DNA of 64,000 nucleotides from JACPPO01 sp965262505. Lineage in GTDB: Bacteria; Acidobacteriota; Vicinamibacteria; Vicinamibacterales; UBA2999. Below the pieces are notes generated by a model. It was not told the origin of the DNA. It ran no database searches and saw nothing but the letters and a program-made list of their open reading frames with translations. The DNA is taken from positions 2,108,001-2,172,000 of the forward strand of contig CBDHFM010000030.1 of the NCBI GenBank assembly GCA_965262505.1, in the 5' to 3' direction. A program made the position numbers and the translations under genes. This document shows positions 51,203 through 59,088 of the stretch, one piece after another; position 1 is the first letter of the stretch, and each line of letters begins with the position of its first letter.

Positions 51203-52948
51203 ATGAAGCATTGGCCACAGCGCGAGCGCGCTCGGCAACTCCTGTCGAAAGAAGTTGGATACGTCCGCAAGCCGCACGGCGGCAAGCTGCGCGTGGCGCT
51301 GGCCTTCCCCAACACGTACTTCGTCGGGATGTCCAATCTGGGGTTCCAGACGGTCTACACGCTCTTCAACGCCGAGGACGACATCGTGTGCGAGCGCGTC
51401 TTTCTGCCGCCCAAGACGGAGCTGGCCGCGCAGCTCGCATCGGGCGCGCCCCTGCTGACGCTGGAATCGCAGACGCCGGTCGCCGATTTCGACGTGTTGG
51501 CGTTCTCGGTCTCCTTCGAATGGGACTACACGAATGTGCTGACGCTGCTGCGCCTGGCGGGGCTGCCGCAGCGGGCCGAAGCGCGCACCCATCGCCATCC
51601 GCTCGTTCTCATCGGCGGCGCGGTGACGTTCGTGAATCCGGAGCCGCTCGCGCTGTTTGCCGACGCCATCGCGGCCGGAGAAGGCGAGGCGCTCATCCCG
51701 TCGCTCGTCGGCGCATTTCAGGGTGCCTCGGATCGAGCCGATCTGCTGCGGAGGCTGGCGACCGAACGGGGCTTCTATATCCCGTCGTTCTACGACGTGC
51801 GGTACGGGGACGACGGGACGATCGCGGCGTTCGTGCCACGGCCAGGCACCGGGGCGCCGTCTGTCGTGAAGAAAGCGGCGCTCAGGACGACCGACGCGGT
51901 GGATCCGCCCGCCACGACGATCTTCACCCCCGATACGGAATTCGGCTCGCGGTTTCTCGTCGAGGTGGTCCGCGGGTGCGCCAACCTGTGTCGCTTCTGC
52001 TGGGCGGGGTACAACTACCTGCCGGTGCGCGCGTTCCCCAAGGAGCGGATTCTCGAGCTGGCTGCGCGCGCGCGACCCCATTCCAATCGCGTAGGTCTCG
52101 TCTCGATCGCGCTGTGCGACCACCCCGATATTGAGGAGATCCTGACGCGTCTCGCCGGGATGGGCTACTCGATCAGCCCGGCCTCGCTGCGGCTGGATGA
52201 CATCACACCGCCGCTCGTCCGGCTGCTGCGCGAGAGCGGCGAACGAACGATCACGATCGCGCCGGAGACCGGCTCCGACCGGCTGCGTCGTGTGATCAAC
52301 AAGACCATCACCAACGACGAGATTCTCGCCAGCGCCGAGATGATCTTCGCGAGCGGCATCGAGAACCTGAAGCTCTATTTCATGATTGGCCTGCCGACCG
52401 AGACCGATGAGGATCTGGTGGCCATCCGCGACCTGGTTCTGCAGTTGCGCGGGATCATGCTCGCACACGCGCGAGGGCGTGGGCACATCGGGCGCCTTGT
52501 CGGGAGCGTCAACCCGCTCGTGCCAAAGCCCGGCACCGCCTACCAGTGGCTCCCGATGGAGGACGACAGATCCGTCGATCGCAAGATTCAGCGGGTGCGT
52601 GGCCTGATGGCCGGCATCGACAACGTGTACTTCAACATCAAGTCCGAGCGGCATTCCTTCTACCAGGCGCTCCTCTCGCTCGGCGACCGGCGTGTCGCTC
52701 CCGCGATTGAAGCGGCCGAACAGAACGGCGGCAAGTGGCGAGCCGCCGTGGCCGAGAGCAACGTCGACGCCGACTTTTTCGTGTTCCGCGACCGCTCGCG
52801 CGACACGGTCCTGCCGTGGGACATCATCGACGGCGGGATGAAAGCCGACTTCTTCCGGTCGGAGTTCGACAAGGCGTTGCGCGAGGAATGGACGCTGCCG
52901 CCGAAGCGGCAGAAGGAGAACGCGCGTCTCCTTCCGGTCCTCCAGTAG
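51203..52948 (+). CDS. B12-binding-type radical SAM protein (TIGR03960-like)
   Basis: The 581-residue protein starts with a cobalamin-binding-like domain (RVALAFPNTYFVGMSNLGFQ, FPNTY typical of this family). It then has the radical SAM cluster site RGCANLCRFCWAGYNYLPVR (Cys-x3-Cys-x2-Cys, near residue 257). The SAM-binding and barrel regions include ITIAPETGSDRLRRVINKTI and LYFMIGLPTETDEDL. The family is related to proteins found near ribosomal or RNase G genes; its substrate is unknown. It follows the ftsZ-end repeat. Confidence 0.85.
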   Translation: MKHWPQRERARQLLSKEVGYVRKPHGGKLRVALAFPNTYFVGMSNLGFQTVYTLFNAEDDIVCERVFLPPKTELAAQLASGAPLLTLESQTPVADFDVLAFSVSFEWDYTNVLTLLRLAGLPQRAEARTHRHPLVLIGGAVTFVNPEPLALFADAIAAGEGEALIPSLVGAFQGASDRADLLRRLATERGFYIPSFYDVRYGDDGTIAAFVPRPGTGAPSVVKKAALRTTDAVDPPATTIFTPDTEFGSRFLVEVVRGCANLCRFCWAGYNYLPVRAFPKERILELAARARPHSNRVGLVSIALCDHPDIEEILTRLAGMGYSISPASLRLDDITPPLVRLLRESGERTITIAPETGSDRLRRVINKTITNDEILASAEMIFASGIENLKLYFMIGLPTETDEDLVAIRDLVLQLRGIMLAHARGRGHIGRLVGSVNPLVPKPGTAYQWLPMEDDRSVDRKIQRVRGLMAGIDNVYFNIKSERHSFYQALLSLGDRRVAPAIEAAEQNGGKWRAAVAESNVDADFFVFRDRSRDTVLPWDIIDGGMKADFFRSEFDKALREEWTLPPKRQKENARLLPVLQ

Positions 52949-52970
52949 CGCCGCGTCGCATGGGATCGGC

Positions 52971-53273
52971 CTAGGTCGCGACAGCGGTAACTTCCTCGTT
53001 CGCCGCGTATGTCTCGAGGATCAGTTCCCGGATCCGATCCTTGGCCGTGGTGTCCGCGATGGGCCGCAGTAGCGAGAAGCTGCGCCGCTCGCCGTTGACG
53101 GTGTACTGGCGGGCCGGGAACGTGACGTTCCGGCCCCCGTCGGTGCGTCGCTCCCAGATGCCGAAGCCGACGAGCTTCAGTCCTTCCAGCGCGCCCTCGG
53201 TGAAATGGAGTTCGGCGTCGGCGAGCTTGCCGGGCGGGTTGCTGTTGTCGTTCAGGGTGATTTTGACGATCAC
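52971..53273 (-). CDS. Small SpoVG-like protein
   Basis: This hypothetical protein of about 100 residues starts at GTG 53273 with GGAGGAG three bases upstream. Sequence features are KITLNDNSNPPGKLADAELH, LKLVGFGIWERRTDGGRNVT, FPARQYTVNGERRSFSLLRP and a C-terminal RIRELILETYA helix. The order (strand, G..VWE, NVTFPAR, charged turn, LLRP, C-terminal helix) resembles the SpoVG fold, a small RNA/DNA-binding regulator. The match is by pattern only. It is convergent with the radical SAM gene. Confidence 0.5.
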   Translation of the reverse strand: MIVKITLNDNSNPPGKLADAELHFTEGALEGLKLVGFGIWERRTDGGRNVTFPARQYTVNGERRSFSLLRPIADTTAKDRIRELILETYAANEEVTAVAT

Positions 53274-53420
53274 GATCTCCTCCGTCGGTAGCACGTAGGC
53301 AAGACCACGGCCGCCGCCGTTCCAAGGAAGCGGAGGTACAAGGCTCTGAAGGATAGGAACTTGCAAGCGCGGCCGAGCGCGGCGCCGAAGGCCGAGTGGC
53401 TCAGTCGTAAACCGCGGTTG

Positions 53421-53813
53421 TCAGCCCTGGGGAGTGTCCCGGACGAGCAGCACGCTGGCGATGGCGAGATCCCGGGAGTGGGTGAGCGTCAGGAACGAGG
53501 TGGTGGCGCCCATCGACTGAAACCGGCGCGCCGCGCCGCCATGGAACCGCAACTGGGGCGGGCCGCCACGCCGGAAGACCTCGATGCCGCGCCAGAACAC
53601 GCCGCGCGAGTGCCCGGTCCCGAGCGCCTTCATGGCCGCTTCCTTGGCCGCGAACCGCGCGGCAAACGACGAGGCGGCGTCGCGCTTGCGCCGACAGTAC
53701 GCGATCTCCTCATCGGTGAACAGGCGGAGCACGAACCGGTCGCCGTAGCGCTCGATCGCGGCAGCGATGCGGGAAATCTCGGTGGCGTCGATGCCCGACC
53801 CTATAATCTCCAT
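53421..53813 (-). CDS. acpS: Holo-[acyl-carrier-protein] synthase
   Basis: The protein of about 130 residues transfers phosphopantetheine from CoA to ACP. It has IGSGIDATEISRIAAAI with the Mg-binding Asp (residue 8) and FAARFAAKEAAMKALGTG with the catalytic Glu/Lys, the two AcpS signatures. ATG 53813 is preferred because it places GIDATEI at the usual N-terminal position. It is divergent from the polyphenol-oxidase-family gene. Confidence 0.93.
   Translation of the reverse strand: MEIIGSGIDATEISRIAAAIERYGDRFVLRLFTDEEIAYCRRKRDAASSFAARFAAKEAAMKALGTGHSRGVFWRGIEVFRRGGPPQLRFHGGAARRFQSMGATTSFLTLTHSRDLAIASVLLVRDTPQG
53802..53807 (+). promoter_or_regulatory. Candidate -10 box for the YfiH-family gene
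   Basis: TATAAT lies 36 bases upstream of the ATG at 53843 and within the first codons of acpS on the other strand. It would give a leader of about 29 bases. No clear -35 is visible. Confidence 0.4.
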
Positions 53814-53842
53814 CGCGGCGTTCCCATCCCGAGCCATCGTAC

Positions 53843-54517
53843 ATGACGTTGCCATCTGTCCCCGAGCCGTTCTACTGGACGCCGTTGTCCCACGGACCCG
53901 TACTGAAGTGCCGCCCGCTCGAAGCCCTTGCCGCGCACTTGTTCACGACGCGTGACCTGCAGTTGCCAACTGCCGGCGAGCTGCTCGGCGTCAAGGAGGT
54001 CGTCACGGCAACCCAGGTCCACGGCCGCGAGGTCCTCACGACCCGGCGAGGGTCTCCAAGATCCGCAGAGCCGCAAGACGGCGATGTCCTGGTCCCGAAC
54101 GATTCCGACGTTGCCATCGCGGTACGTGCGGCCGATTGCGTACCCCTTCTCCTGGCTGATTCCCGCACGGGTGTCGTCGCCGCTGTCCATGCCGGCTGGC
54201 GGGGAACGGCGGCAGGTGCGGCACCCGCGGCGGTGCACGCACTGGCGCGCGAGTTCGGCACGAAGCCGGAAGATCTTGTTGTGGCGATCGGCCCGAGCAT
54301 CGGTGCCTGCTGCTACGAAGTCGGCACCGAGCTGGTGGACGCCTTTGCCGCGGCCGGCCATCCCCGGCACCTCATCGATCGCTGGTTCCTGGCGCTACCG
54401 CCACAACGCGGCAGCACTGAACGACCGAAGCTGCGTTTGGACGTCGGGGGCGCGAATCGCGATCAGTTGATACTGAGCTTGATCCGATCCCGTGGACGGT
54501 TTAGTTATGCTACTTGA
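53843..54517 (+). pseudogene. Polyphenol-oxidase/YfiH-family gene truncated by an IS3 end
   Basis: This YfiH (PgeF, DUF152) protein is a cytoplasmic zinc enzyme of the laccase-domain family linked to peptidoglycan precursor proofreading or purine nucleoside cleavage. It keeps TQVHGREVL, VRAADCVPLLLADSRTG (Zn Cys), VAAVHAGWRGTAAGAAPAAV (Zn His) and GPSIGACCYEVG. After LDVGGANRDQLIL the frame enters an IS3 end at 54480 and stops 12 codons later. The usual last 35-40 residues, including a conserved C-terminal SYR region, are missing, so the protein is probably non-functional. Confidence 0.8.
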
Positions 54518-54700
54518 GCCACCTGTGCTCGCCGTTCGAAGGCCGCCGGACTGATGCGGCCGATCGTCGAATGCCGGCGCCGTTGGTTATAGAACACTTC
54601 GATGTAATCGAACAATTCCATCTTCGCGTCGCCGTGACTGGCGAACGGGTCTGCGAGCTCGTTCTTGACCGTCGAGAAGAAGCTTTCCATCACGGCGTTG
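54480..54700 (-). mobile_element. IS3-family remnant A, 3' part of orfB
   Basis: The element begins at a terminal sequence TGATCCGATCCCGTGGACGG. On the minus strand it encodes the last 60-odd residues of an IS3 orfB: NAVMESFFSTVKNELADPF (catalytic Glu), FDYIEVFYNQRRRHSTIGRI and a TAA at 54505. The gene is cut at 54700 by the IS110 element. Its upstream continuation is found at 56038-56165. Confidence 0.85.
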
Positions 54701-54733
54701 ACGCCCCTATAAGTCAAGAAAGTCACTTGGCGA

Positions 54734-55816
54734 TCAGGCTGCGTCTTCGACCACGGTGCGCGACCGATGGTCTTTGATGAGGCCGTTGCAAGCCTCGCGG
54801 GCCACGAACCGCTTCAGACAGCGGAGGATGTCCTTCTTGGAAAGGCCCTGAAGCGTCCTGCGGGCGACGTAGTCTATGGTCGGTTGATGCCAGCGCATGC
54901 GGACGATGACGATGCGATAGAGCGCGGCATTGGCTTGACGATGCCCTCCTCGAAAGAGACGGTGGCGATTCGTCACACCGCTCGACGCTGGAATCGGACA
55001 GACCCCGCACAGTTTCGCGAAGGCGCTTTCGGAGCGGATTCTCGTGGGATTATCACCGGCGACGATCATCATTTCTGCGGCTGAGTCTGGGCCAATCCCG
55101 AAGGCCTGCCGTAGCGTCGGGGCGGCGGCGAGGGTGATTGCATCCAGGACCACGTCATGTGCATCGATCTCATCGGTGAGCGCGATCCAACGCGCGGCAA
55201 TCGCCCTCAGCGCGTGTTTGGTCGAGGCTCTTGTGTCCACGACCTCGCCTGGTTTTAGTCGATGACAACGGTCAATGAGTTTACGATCGGTCAGCGGGTC
55301 CAGATCCTCGCGCAGGGCACTCGGGGCGTTGACGATCAGCGTCTTGAGCGTGATGATCGCTGCACTTCTCGCCTTCACGGCGGTATCTCTGGCGACCTTA
55401 ATCTGCCGTGCCATTTCCGCCGACCCATCTGCCGACTTCGGTACAGCGGTGGAGACACCGGCGAGCACGGAGCGTGCGGCCGCCTCGGCGTCGATCGTGT
55501 CACTCTTGCCGTTGTTGCGCCGCTTACGCCGGTCGCAGTGACTCACTTCGACGACACGGACGGCGTGCCGGCGGACGAAACTCGCCAGGCCAACGCCATA
55601 CGAGCCGGTGCCCTCGATGCCAAAGGCCTCGACGGTCCCCAACCCACGCGCCCAGTCCACCAGCACGGCAGAGCCGGCGCGATCCGCCGAGACCGTGCAG
55701 GTCGCGAGTTTGGCACCCACACCATCGATCGCGACGGCGACGTGGACGTGCTTATGGGTATCGACGCCGACGATGACCGTGGCCAACGGTAGAACAGCCG
55801 CACTCGGGATTGACAT
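54734..55816 (-). CDS. IS110-family recombinase/transposase
   Basis: The protein of about 360 residues has the RuvC-like DEDD domain: VIVGVDTHKHVHVAVAI (first Asp), FGIEGTGSYGVGL (Glu) and GKSDTIDAEAAARSVLA (Asp residues). The C-terminal Tnp domain has the serine region CGVCPIPASSGVTNRHRLFR and GGHRQANAALYRIVIVR. ATG 55816 has AAAGAGG eight bases upstream, favoured over GTG 55834. The protein looks intact, so the element may be active. It would work with the RNA from its upstream end. Confidence 0.9.
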   Translation of the reverse strand: MSIPSAAVLPLATVIVGVDTHKHVHVAVAIDGVGAKLATCTVSADRAGSAVLVDWARGLGTVEAFGIEGTGSYGVGLASFVRRHAVRVVEVSHCDRRKRRNNGKSDTIDAEAAARSVLAGVSTAVPKSADGSAEMARQIKVARDTAVKARSAAIITLKTLIVNAPSALREDLDPLTDRKLIDRCHRLKPGEVVDTRASTKHALRAIAARWIALTDEIDAHDVVLDAITLAAAPTLRQAFGIGPDSAAEMMIVAGDNPTRIRSESAFAKLCGVCPIPASSGVTNRHRLFRGGHRQANAALYRIVIVRMRWHQPTIDYVARRTLQGLSKKDILRCLKRFVAREACNGLIKDHRSRTVVEDAA

Positions 55817-55859
55817 GAAGTCGACCTCTTTCACAGGACTGAGTGTGCCGCCGGGTCAA

Positions 55860-56010
55860 AGGGAGTGGACAGGACTGTGATGGGTCTCGATGCCAGGCCC
55901 CTATTCGGTCACGTCCCCCCAACCAGACTGCGGGTGAGCAGATACCACCCAGCCCGGCCGACAGATCAACGCAAGGACACGAGGTCGGTCATAGTAGGAG
56001 TCAGACCGGG
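55860..56010 (-). ncRNA. Candidate IS110 bridge RNA (approximate extent)
   Basis: The 5' end of the IS110 element, read on the minus strand, contains four guide-like segments in the order expected for a bridge RNA. CTATGAC (55988-55994) matches the left target TGCTACGAC with one G-U-tolerant difference. GCGTTG (55967-55972) is complementary to CAACGC of the right target. ATAGGGGC (55897-55904) is identical to eight bases of the element's own 3' end. TCACAG (55875-55880) is complementary to CTGTGA at the 5' terminus. Extent and folding are inferred. Confidence 0.6.
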
Positions 56011-56037
56011 CTAAGCGGCAACGCCATCATGCTCACA

Positions 56038-56165
56038 GTCGTAGCAATTGCCCCGGCGACTCATGCTGCAGACGATGCCGCGCGCGTCGAGGAGGTCCTG
56101 GTAGTCCCCGCTCGCGTACGTGCAGCCCTGGTCGGAGTGCTGCAGGAGCCCGAAGTCGGGGCGAC
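56038..56165 (-). mobile_element. IS3-family remnant A, middle of orfB
   Basis: On the minus strand this encodes FGLLQHSDQGCTYASGDYQD followed by LLDARGIVCSMSRRGNCYD, the conserved centre of IS3 orfB (second Asp in HSDQG). It continues into the fragment at 54480-54700 once the IS110 element is removed. Its upstream half is missing, replaced by a second IS3 element starting near 56166. Confidence 0.85.
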
Positions 56166-56193
56166 GTCCCCCCGTCTTCAGTAGCACTTCGGT

Positions 56194-57042
56194 TTAGAGT
56201 CCGGCGGTGACTGTACTGCGTTCCGCGACCAGCCGCTTGGCGTACTGGGCGGGCGTGAGCCCGCCCAGTCCCTTCTTCGGCCGCTCCTCGTTGTACTCGC
56301 GTCGCCAGGCCTCGACGAGGACCTGGGTATGGACCAGACTCGTGAACCAGTGCTCGTTGAGGCACTCGTCGCGGAACCGGCCGTTGAACGATTCGATATA
56401 GGCGTTCTGATTCGGCTTGCCCGGCTCGATCAGGCGCAACGTGACGCCGTGCGTATGGGCCCATGTCAGCATGGCGCGCCCGCAGAACTCCTTCCCGTTG
56501 TCGGTGCGCAAGATACGCGGCAGGCCGCGCTTGAGCGCGAGTTGATCGAGCACGCGGGTGACCGGCAGCCCACCGAACGCGCGGGCCGGCACGATGGCCA
56601 CCGCTTCGGTGGTCGCGTCATCGACGACGGTCAGGCACTTCACCACCCGTCCCTCGGCCGTGCGGTCGAAGACGAAGTCGGCAGACCAGACCTCGTTCGG
56701 CGCCTGGGGGCGTACCAGGGGCTGGCGGTCCGCCACCGGGATCTTCTTGCGTCGCCGCCGACGTACCTGCAGCCTAGCCTCGGTATACAGGCGCTCCACC
56801 CGCTTGTGGTTGACCCGTGTTCCCGCCTGCCGCAGCTTGAGGTAGATCATCCCGGCACCGTAGCGACGGTGCCGGTGCGCTAAGGTCACGATGCGGGCTC
56901 GCAACGCCGCGTTAGTATCCGGCGCCGGGGTGTATCGCAGCGACGAGGCACTCATGTGCACCAGCGCGAGCGCGCGCCGCTCGCTCACCCCCTGCGCGGT
57001 CATATCCCGCACCAGCACCCGTCGGGCTGGGGCGGTCACCAC
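56194..57042 (-). CDS. IS3-family orfB (DDE integrase domain)
   Basis: The 282-residue protein has HTH_21-like RRYGAGMIYLKLRQAGTRVN, then the rve domain: NEVWSADFVFDRTAEGRVVK (first Asp), RILRTDNGKEFCGRAML (second Asp) and GKPNQNAYIESFNGRFRDEC (Glu). The DDE triad is complete. The nominal start is GTG 57042; in practice it is probably made as an OrfAB fusion. Confidence 0.9.
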   Translation of the reverse strand: MVTAPARRVLVRDMTAQGVSERRALALVHMSASSLRYTPAPDTNAALRARIVTLAHRHRRYGAGMIYLKLRQAGTRVNHKRVERLYTEARLQVRRRRRKKIPVADRQPLVRPQAPNEVWSADFVFDRTAEGRVVKCLTVVDDATTEAVAIVPARAFGGLPVTRVLDQLALKRGLPRILRTDNGKEFCGRAMLTWAHTHGVTLRLIEPGKPNQNAYIESFNGRFRDECLNEHWFTSLVHTQVLVEAWRREYNEERPKKGLGGLTPAQYAKRLVAERSTVTAGL

Positions 57043-57299
57043 TTTTTTCGCAACGCATCGCGCGTCACCTCGTTGTCCAGCACGGACTCGGCCAGCAGCT
57101 TCTTCAGCCGCGTATTCTCGGCAATCAGCTCCTTCAGGCGTTTCGCGTCCGAGACGGTCATCCCGCCGAACTTATTCCGCCAGAGGTAGTAACTGGCCTC
57201 CGAGAACCCGTGCCGGCGGCACAGGTCCTTCACCGGCAGGCCCGCTTCGGACTCCCGCAGGAACCCGATGATCTGCGCCTCGCTGAATCGCTTTTTCAC
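57036..57299 (-). CDS. IS3-family orfA (HTH and leucine zipper)
   Basis: The 87-residue protein has MKKRFSEAQIIGFLRESEAG, the helix-turn-helix CRRHGFSEASYYLWRNKFGG, and a zipper-like C-terminus (KELIAENTRLKKLLAESVLD). This is the classic IS3 (IS407-like) orfA. It overlaps orfB at a run of six A followed by G, the usual site of -1 frameshifting that makes OrfAB transposase. Confidence 0.9.
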   Translation of the reverse strand: MKKRFSEAQIIGFLRESEAGLPVKDLCRRHGFSEASYYLWRNKFGGMTVSDAKRLKELIAENTRLKKLLAESVLDNEVTRDALRKKW

Positions 57300-57408
57300 G
57301 TCCGATCTCCCTTCTCGTGAGATCGAACTCTAAACCCGGGTGCTACTCAATTCGGGGGGGACGTCGCGTCTCCAGGCCGGGCGGGCTCAACGCGGCAGGC
57401 TGCTAGCT

Positions 57409-57603
57409 TCAGCAGATTTTGTCATTCATGCAGTACCCAGTAGAAATCTGTCTCAATTCATGGAAAATCTGACTCAACTGGATCTCGCTTCTTCCAGATT
57501 GGGCCTGCACCACGGTAGGCTGTGCGAACGGAACAATAGCGTTCAAAAAAAGGGCCATTGCGATCAGGGCGAGCAATACTTTCGTTGTTCTGTCGGTGTT
57601 CAT
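57409..57603 (-). CDS. Small exported/membrane-anchored protein of a recurrent type
   Basis: The 64-residue protein has MNTDRTTKVLLALIAMALFL as a signal or anchor segment, a short NAIVPFAQPTVVQAQS stretch and a tail with ELRQISTGYCMNDKIC. AGGAA lies upstream of ATG 57603. Small proteins starting 'DRTTK-LLALIA' with a C-terminal Cys pair recur, in my recollection, in Acidobacteriota genomes. Function unknown. IS3-B lies just downstream and an IS5 fragment just upstream. Confidence 0.6.
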   Translation of the reverse strand: MNTDRTTKVLLALIAMALFLNAIVPFAQPTVVQAQSGRSEIQLSQIFHELRQISTGYCMNDKIC

Positions 57604-57668
57604 TGTGTGTTCCTTTCCGCTTTGCAGTCGTCGTTGGTTGATGCGTTGAACCCCGCGACCACCCGATA

Positions 57669-58025
57669 GCGTTGTTGCACGAATCGTCATTGGCCCGCAC
57701 GAGGCCCCCACCGACAGGATCCTCACCTGCCGATGCGATATGACACCGGTCGGCCGAGGGCGGTCATCCGATTGAGGATCTCACAGCCGAGGACGGCCTC
57801 ACTCCCCTGCCCAGCTGGACTCCGGGCGCGAAGGCCATCGCCGATGATGGACGTGTAGCGGAAGAACGTGTTCTCCACCCGGCCCTGACGATGGTACCCT
57901 GACGCCTGCTTCCACTGGCGCCGGCCGAGCGTCTTCACCCACGTGATCGTCCGATCCCGCGCGGCCGACCGCAGGCCGTGGCCAGAGACGTTCGCCGTCC
58001 TGGCCGGTGGGATGACGACCGTCGC
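57669..58025 (-). mobile_element. IS5-family element, fragment (copy A)
   Basis: GCGTTGTTGCACGAATCGTC at 57669 is the same terminal sequence as at 59371 and 62971. The fragment contains the last third of the IS5 transposase (SGYHRQGRVENTFFRY with the catalytic Glu, to RPVSYRIGR). It ends abruptly near 58025, where homology to the other copies stops inside the codons for ATVVIPPA. Confidence 0.88.
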
Positions 58026-58106
58026 CTGCTGGGCCCCAGCCGGCACGCCAAGTGGAGCAAGAATAGTGGGGGTCGAAAACAGCAGAAACCGAACGATGTG
58101 CGTCAT
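57723..58106 (-). pseudogene. Chimera: signal-peptide start fused to an IS5 transposase tail
   Basis: ATG 58106 has a strong GGAGGAG ribosome-binding site and opens a signal peptide (MTHIVRFLLFSTPTILAPLG, then VPAGAQQ). After about 27 residues it runs in frame into ATVVIPPARTANVSGHGLRS, the IS5 transposase C-terminus, giving a 127-residue open frame. The original secreted gene has lost everything after its signal peptide. The chimera is unlikely to be functional, but it would be exported as written. Confidence 0.7.
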
Positions 58107-58204
58107 GGCGCTCCTCCGCGTCAATCGCACCTCACGGGGAACGCCTTGGGTGTATATGGGGTCTGGAGCTTGGACCGTCAAAATGGAAATCCCGGCGGCA
58201 AGGC

Positions 58205-58211
58205 GTTAGGC
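58205..58211 (+). promoter_or_regulatory. attC-like core site GTTAGGC before the DUF3883 gene
   Basis: GTTAGGC fits the integron R' core GTTRRRY, with AAGGC before it as in many attC ends, and lies 17 bases before the DUF3883 ATG. With GCCTAAC at 59089 it brackets the gene as a cassette would be. The rest of the upstream attC is not recognisable. Confidence 0.35.
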
Positions 58212-58227
58212 GTACACAAAGCAAGTC

Positions 58228-59079
58228 ATGGCTGAAAACTGGTCTCGGGCTGAGGTCGAAGCAACCGTTGCCGACTACTTCGACATGCTGGACCACGAGG
58301 TGCGCGGCCGGGACTACAACAAGTCAGCGCATCGACGACGTTTGGCGGCGTTGCTGCATCACCGCACCGATGGGGCAATTGAGCGGAAGCACCAAAACAT
58401 CAGCGCCATCCTGATCGAGCTGGGGTTCGTCTACGTCGTAGGGTACAAGCCACTTCGGAACTATCAGCAGTTGTTGTTCGAGACTGTCGAGAATCGGCTT
58501 GCGCAGAGCCAACTGCTCGCTGACGTCGTGCGGCAACAAGTCTCGGAGCCAGCACCAGTGCCCACGGTGGACGACATTCTTGCCTCGCTGGTCGACCCAC
58601 CGGTGCCAGATGCCGACAGTACCAAGTACCGCCCGTCGGTGGCCCGCGAGCGCCTTCGCCCGCAGCAAGGTGTGGACTACCTAGCCATCGAGGCCGCCAA
58701 TCGTTCTCTCGGTGCCGCTGGCGAGGAATTTGTCCTACGGTTTGAGGTCGCCCGGTTGGTTAGAGCTGGCCAGGACAGGCTCGCCGCAAGGGTCGATCTG
58801 GTCTCTGAAACCCGTGGCGACGGCCTGGGGTACGACGTGTTGTCGTTCGAGACTTCGGGGCGTGAGCGTCTCATCGAGGTCAAGACGACGAGCTATGGCG
58901 CCTCAACGCCGTTCTTCGTGACCCGCAGGGAACTGGCTGTGTCGCGCGATGCAAGCGAGCAGTTCCGGCTGTACCGGGCGTTCAACTTTCGCCGGAAACC
59001 TCGCCTATTCTGCAAATCTGGCGCAATCGAGCAGGCATTCAGCCTCGAGCCATCACAATTTATGGCGACAATTGCCTGA
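58228..59079 (+). CDS. DUF3883-domain protein (PD-(D/E)XK nuclease-like)
   Basis: The 283-residue protein has an N-terminal helical region of about 100 residues (LAALLHHRTDGAIERKHQNI, ILIELGFVYVVGYKP) and a C-terminal DUF3883 domain. In it GLGYDVLSFE and RERLIEVKTTSYGASTPFFV give the D...ExK core of the restriction-endonuclease fold; then TRRELAVSRDA and YRAFNFRRKPRLF follow. DUF3883 occurs in restriction and defence proteins. The gene is intact, starts 17 bases after GTTAGGC, and ends ten bases before GCCTAAC, so it may be an integron cassette. Confidence 0.75.
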   Translation: MAENWSRAEVEATVADYFDMLDHEVRGRDYNKSAHRRRLAALLHHRTDGAIERKHQNISAILIELGFVYVVGYKPLRNYQQLLFETVENRLAQSQLLADVVRQQVSEPAPVPTVDDILASLVDPPVPDADSTKYRPSVARERLRPQQGVDYLAIEAANRSLGAAGEEFVLRFEVARLVRAGQDRLAARVDLVSETRGDGLGYDVLSFETSGRERLIEVKTTSYGASTPFFVTRRELAVSRDASEQFRLYRAFNFRRKPRLFCKSGAIEQAFSLEPSQFMATIA

Positions 59080-59088
59080 AGACATGAC

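Larger units (their letters stand above)
54701..56037 (-). mobile_element. IS110-family element (bridge-RNA type) inserted in IS3 remnant A
   Basis: The boundaries come from the interrupted IS3 gene: GNCYD on the right side and NAVMESFF on the left are adjacent in intact IS3 transposases. The element is about 1,337 bp with a single base (G) shared at both junctions and no terminal inverted repeat. It has a long 5' non-coding end (about 220 bases) and a short 3' end (about 33 bases). That asymmetry is typical of the IS110 group and not of IS1111. Confidence 0.85.
56166..57362 (-). mobile_element. IS3-family element B (IS407-like), complete
   Basis: This element of about 1.2 kb has terminal repeats GTCCCCCCG...AGTAGCACTTCGGTTTAGAG at the left and the complement of GTCCCCCCCGAATTGAGTAG, CACCCGGGTTTAGAGT at the right. 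It has orfA and orfB overlapping at an A6G slippery run (57042-57048). The exact ends are blurred because the flanks on both sides read GCGAC/GTCGC. Both frames are intact. Confidence 0.85.

Noticed and set aside
51188..52654. Long minus-strand open frame of about 490 codons
   Set aside because: It is antisense to the radical SAM gene, which has its Cys motif in frame.
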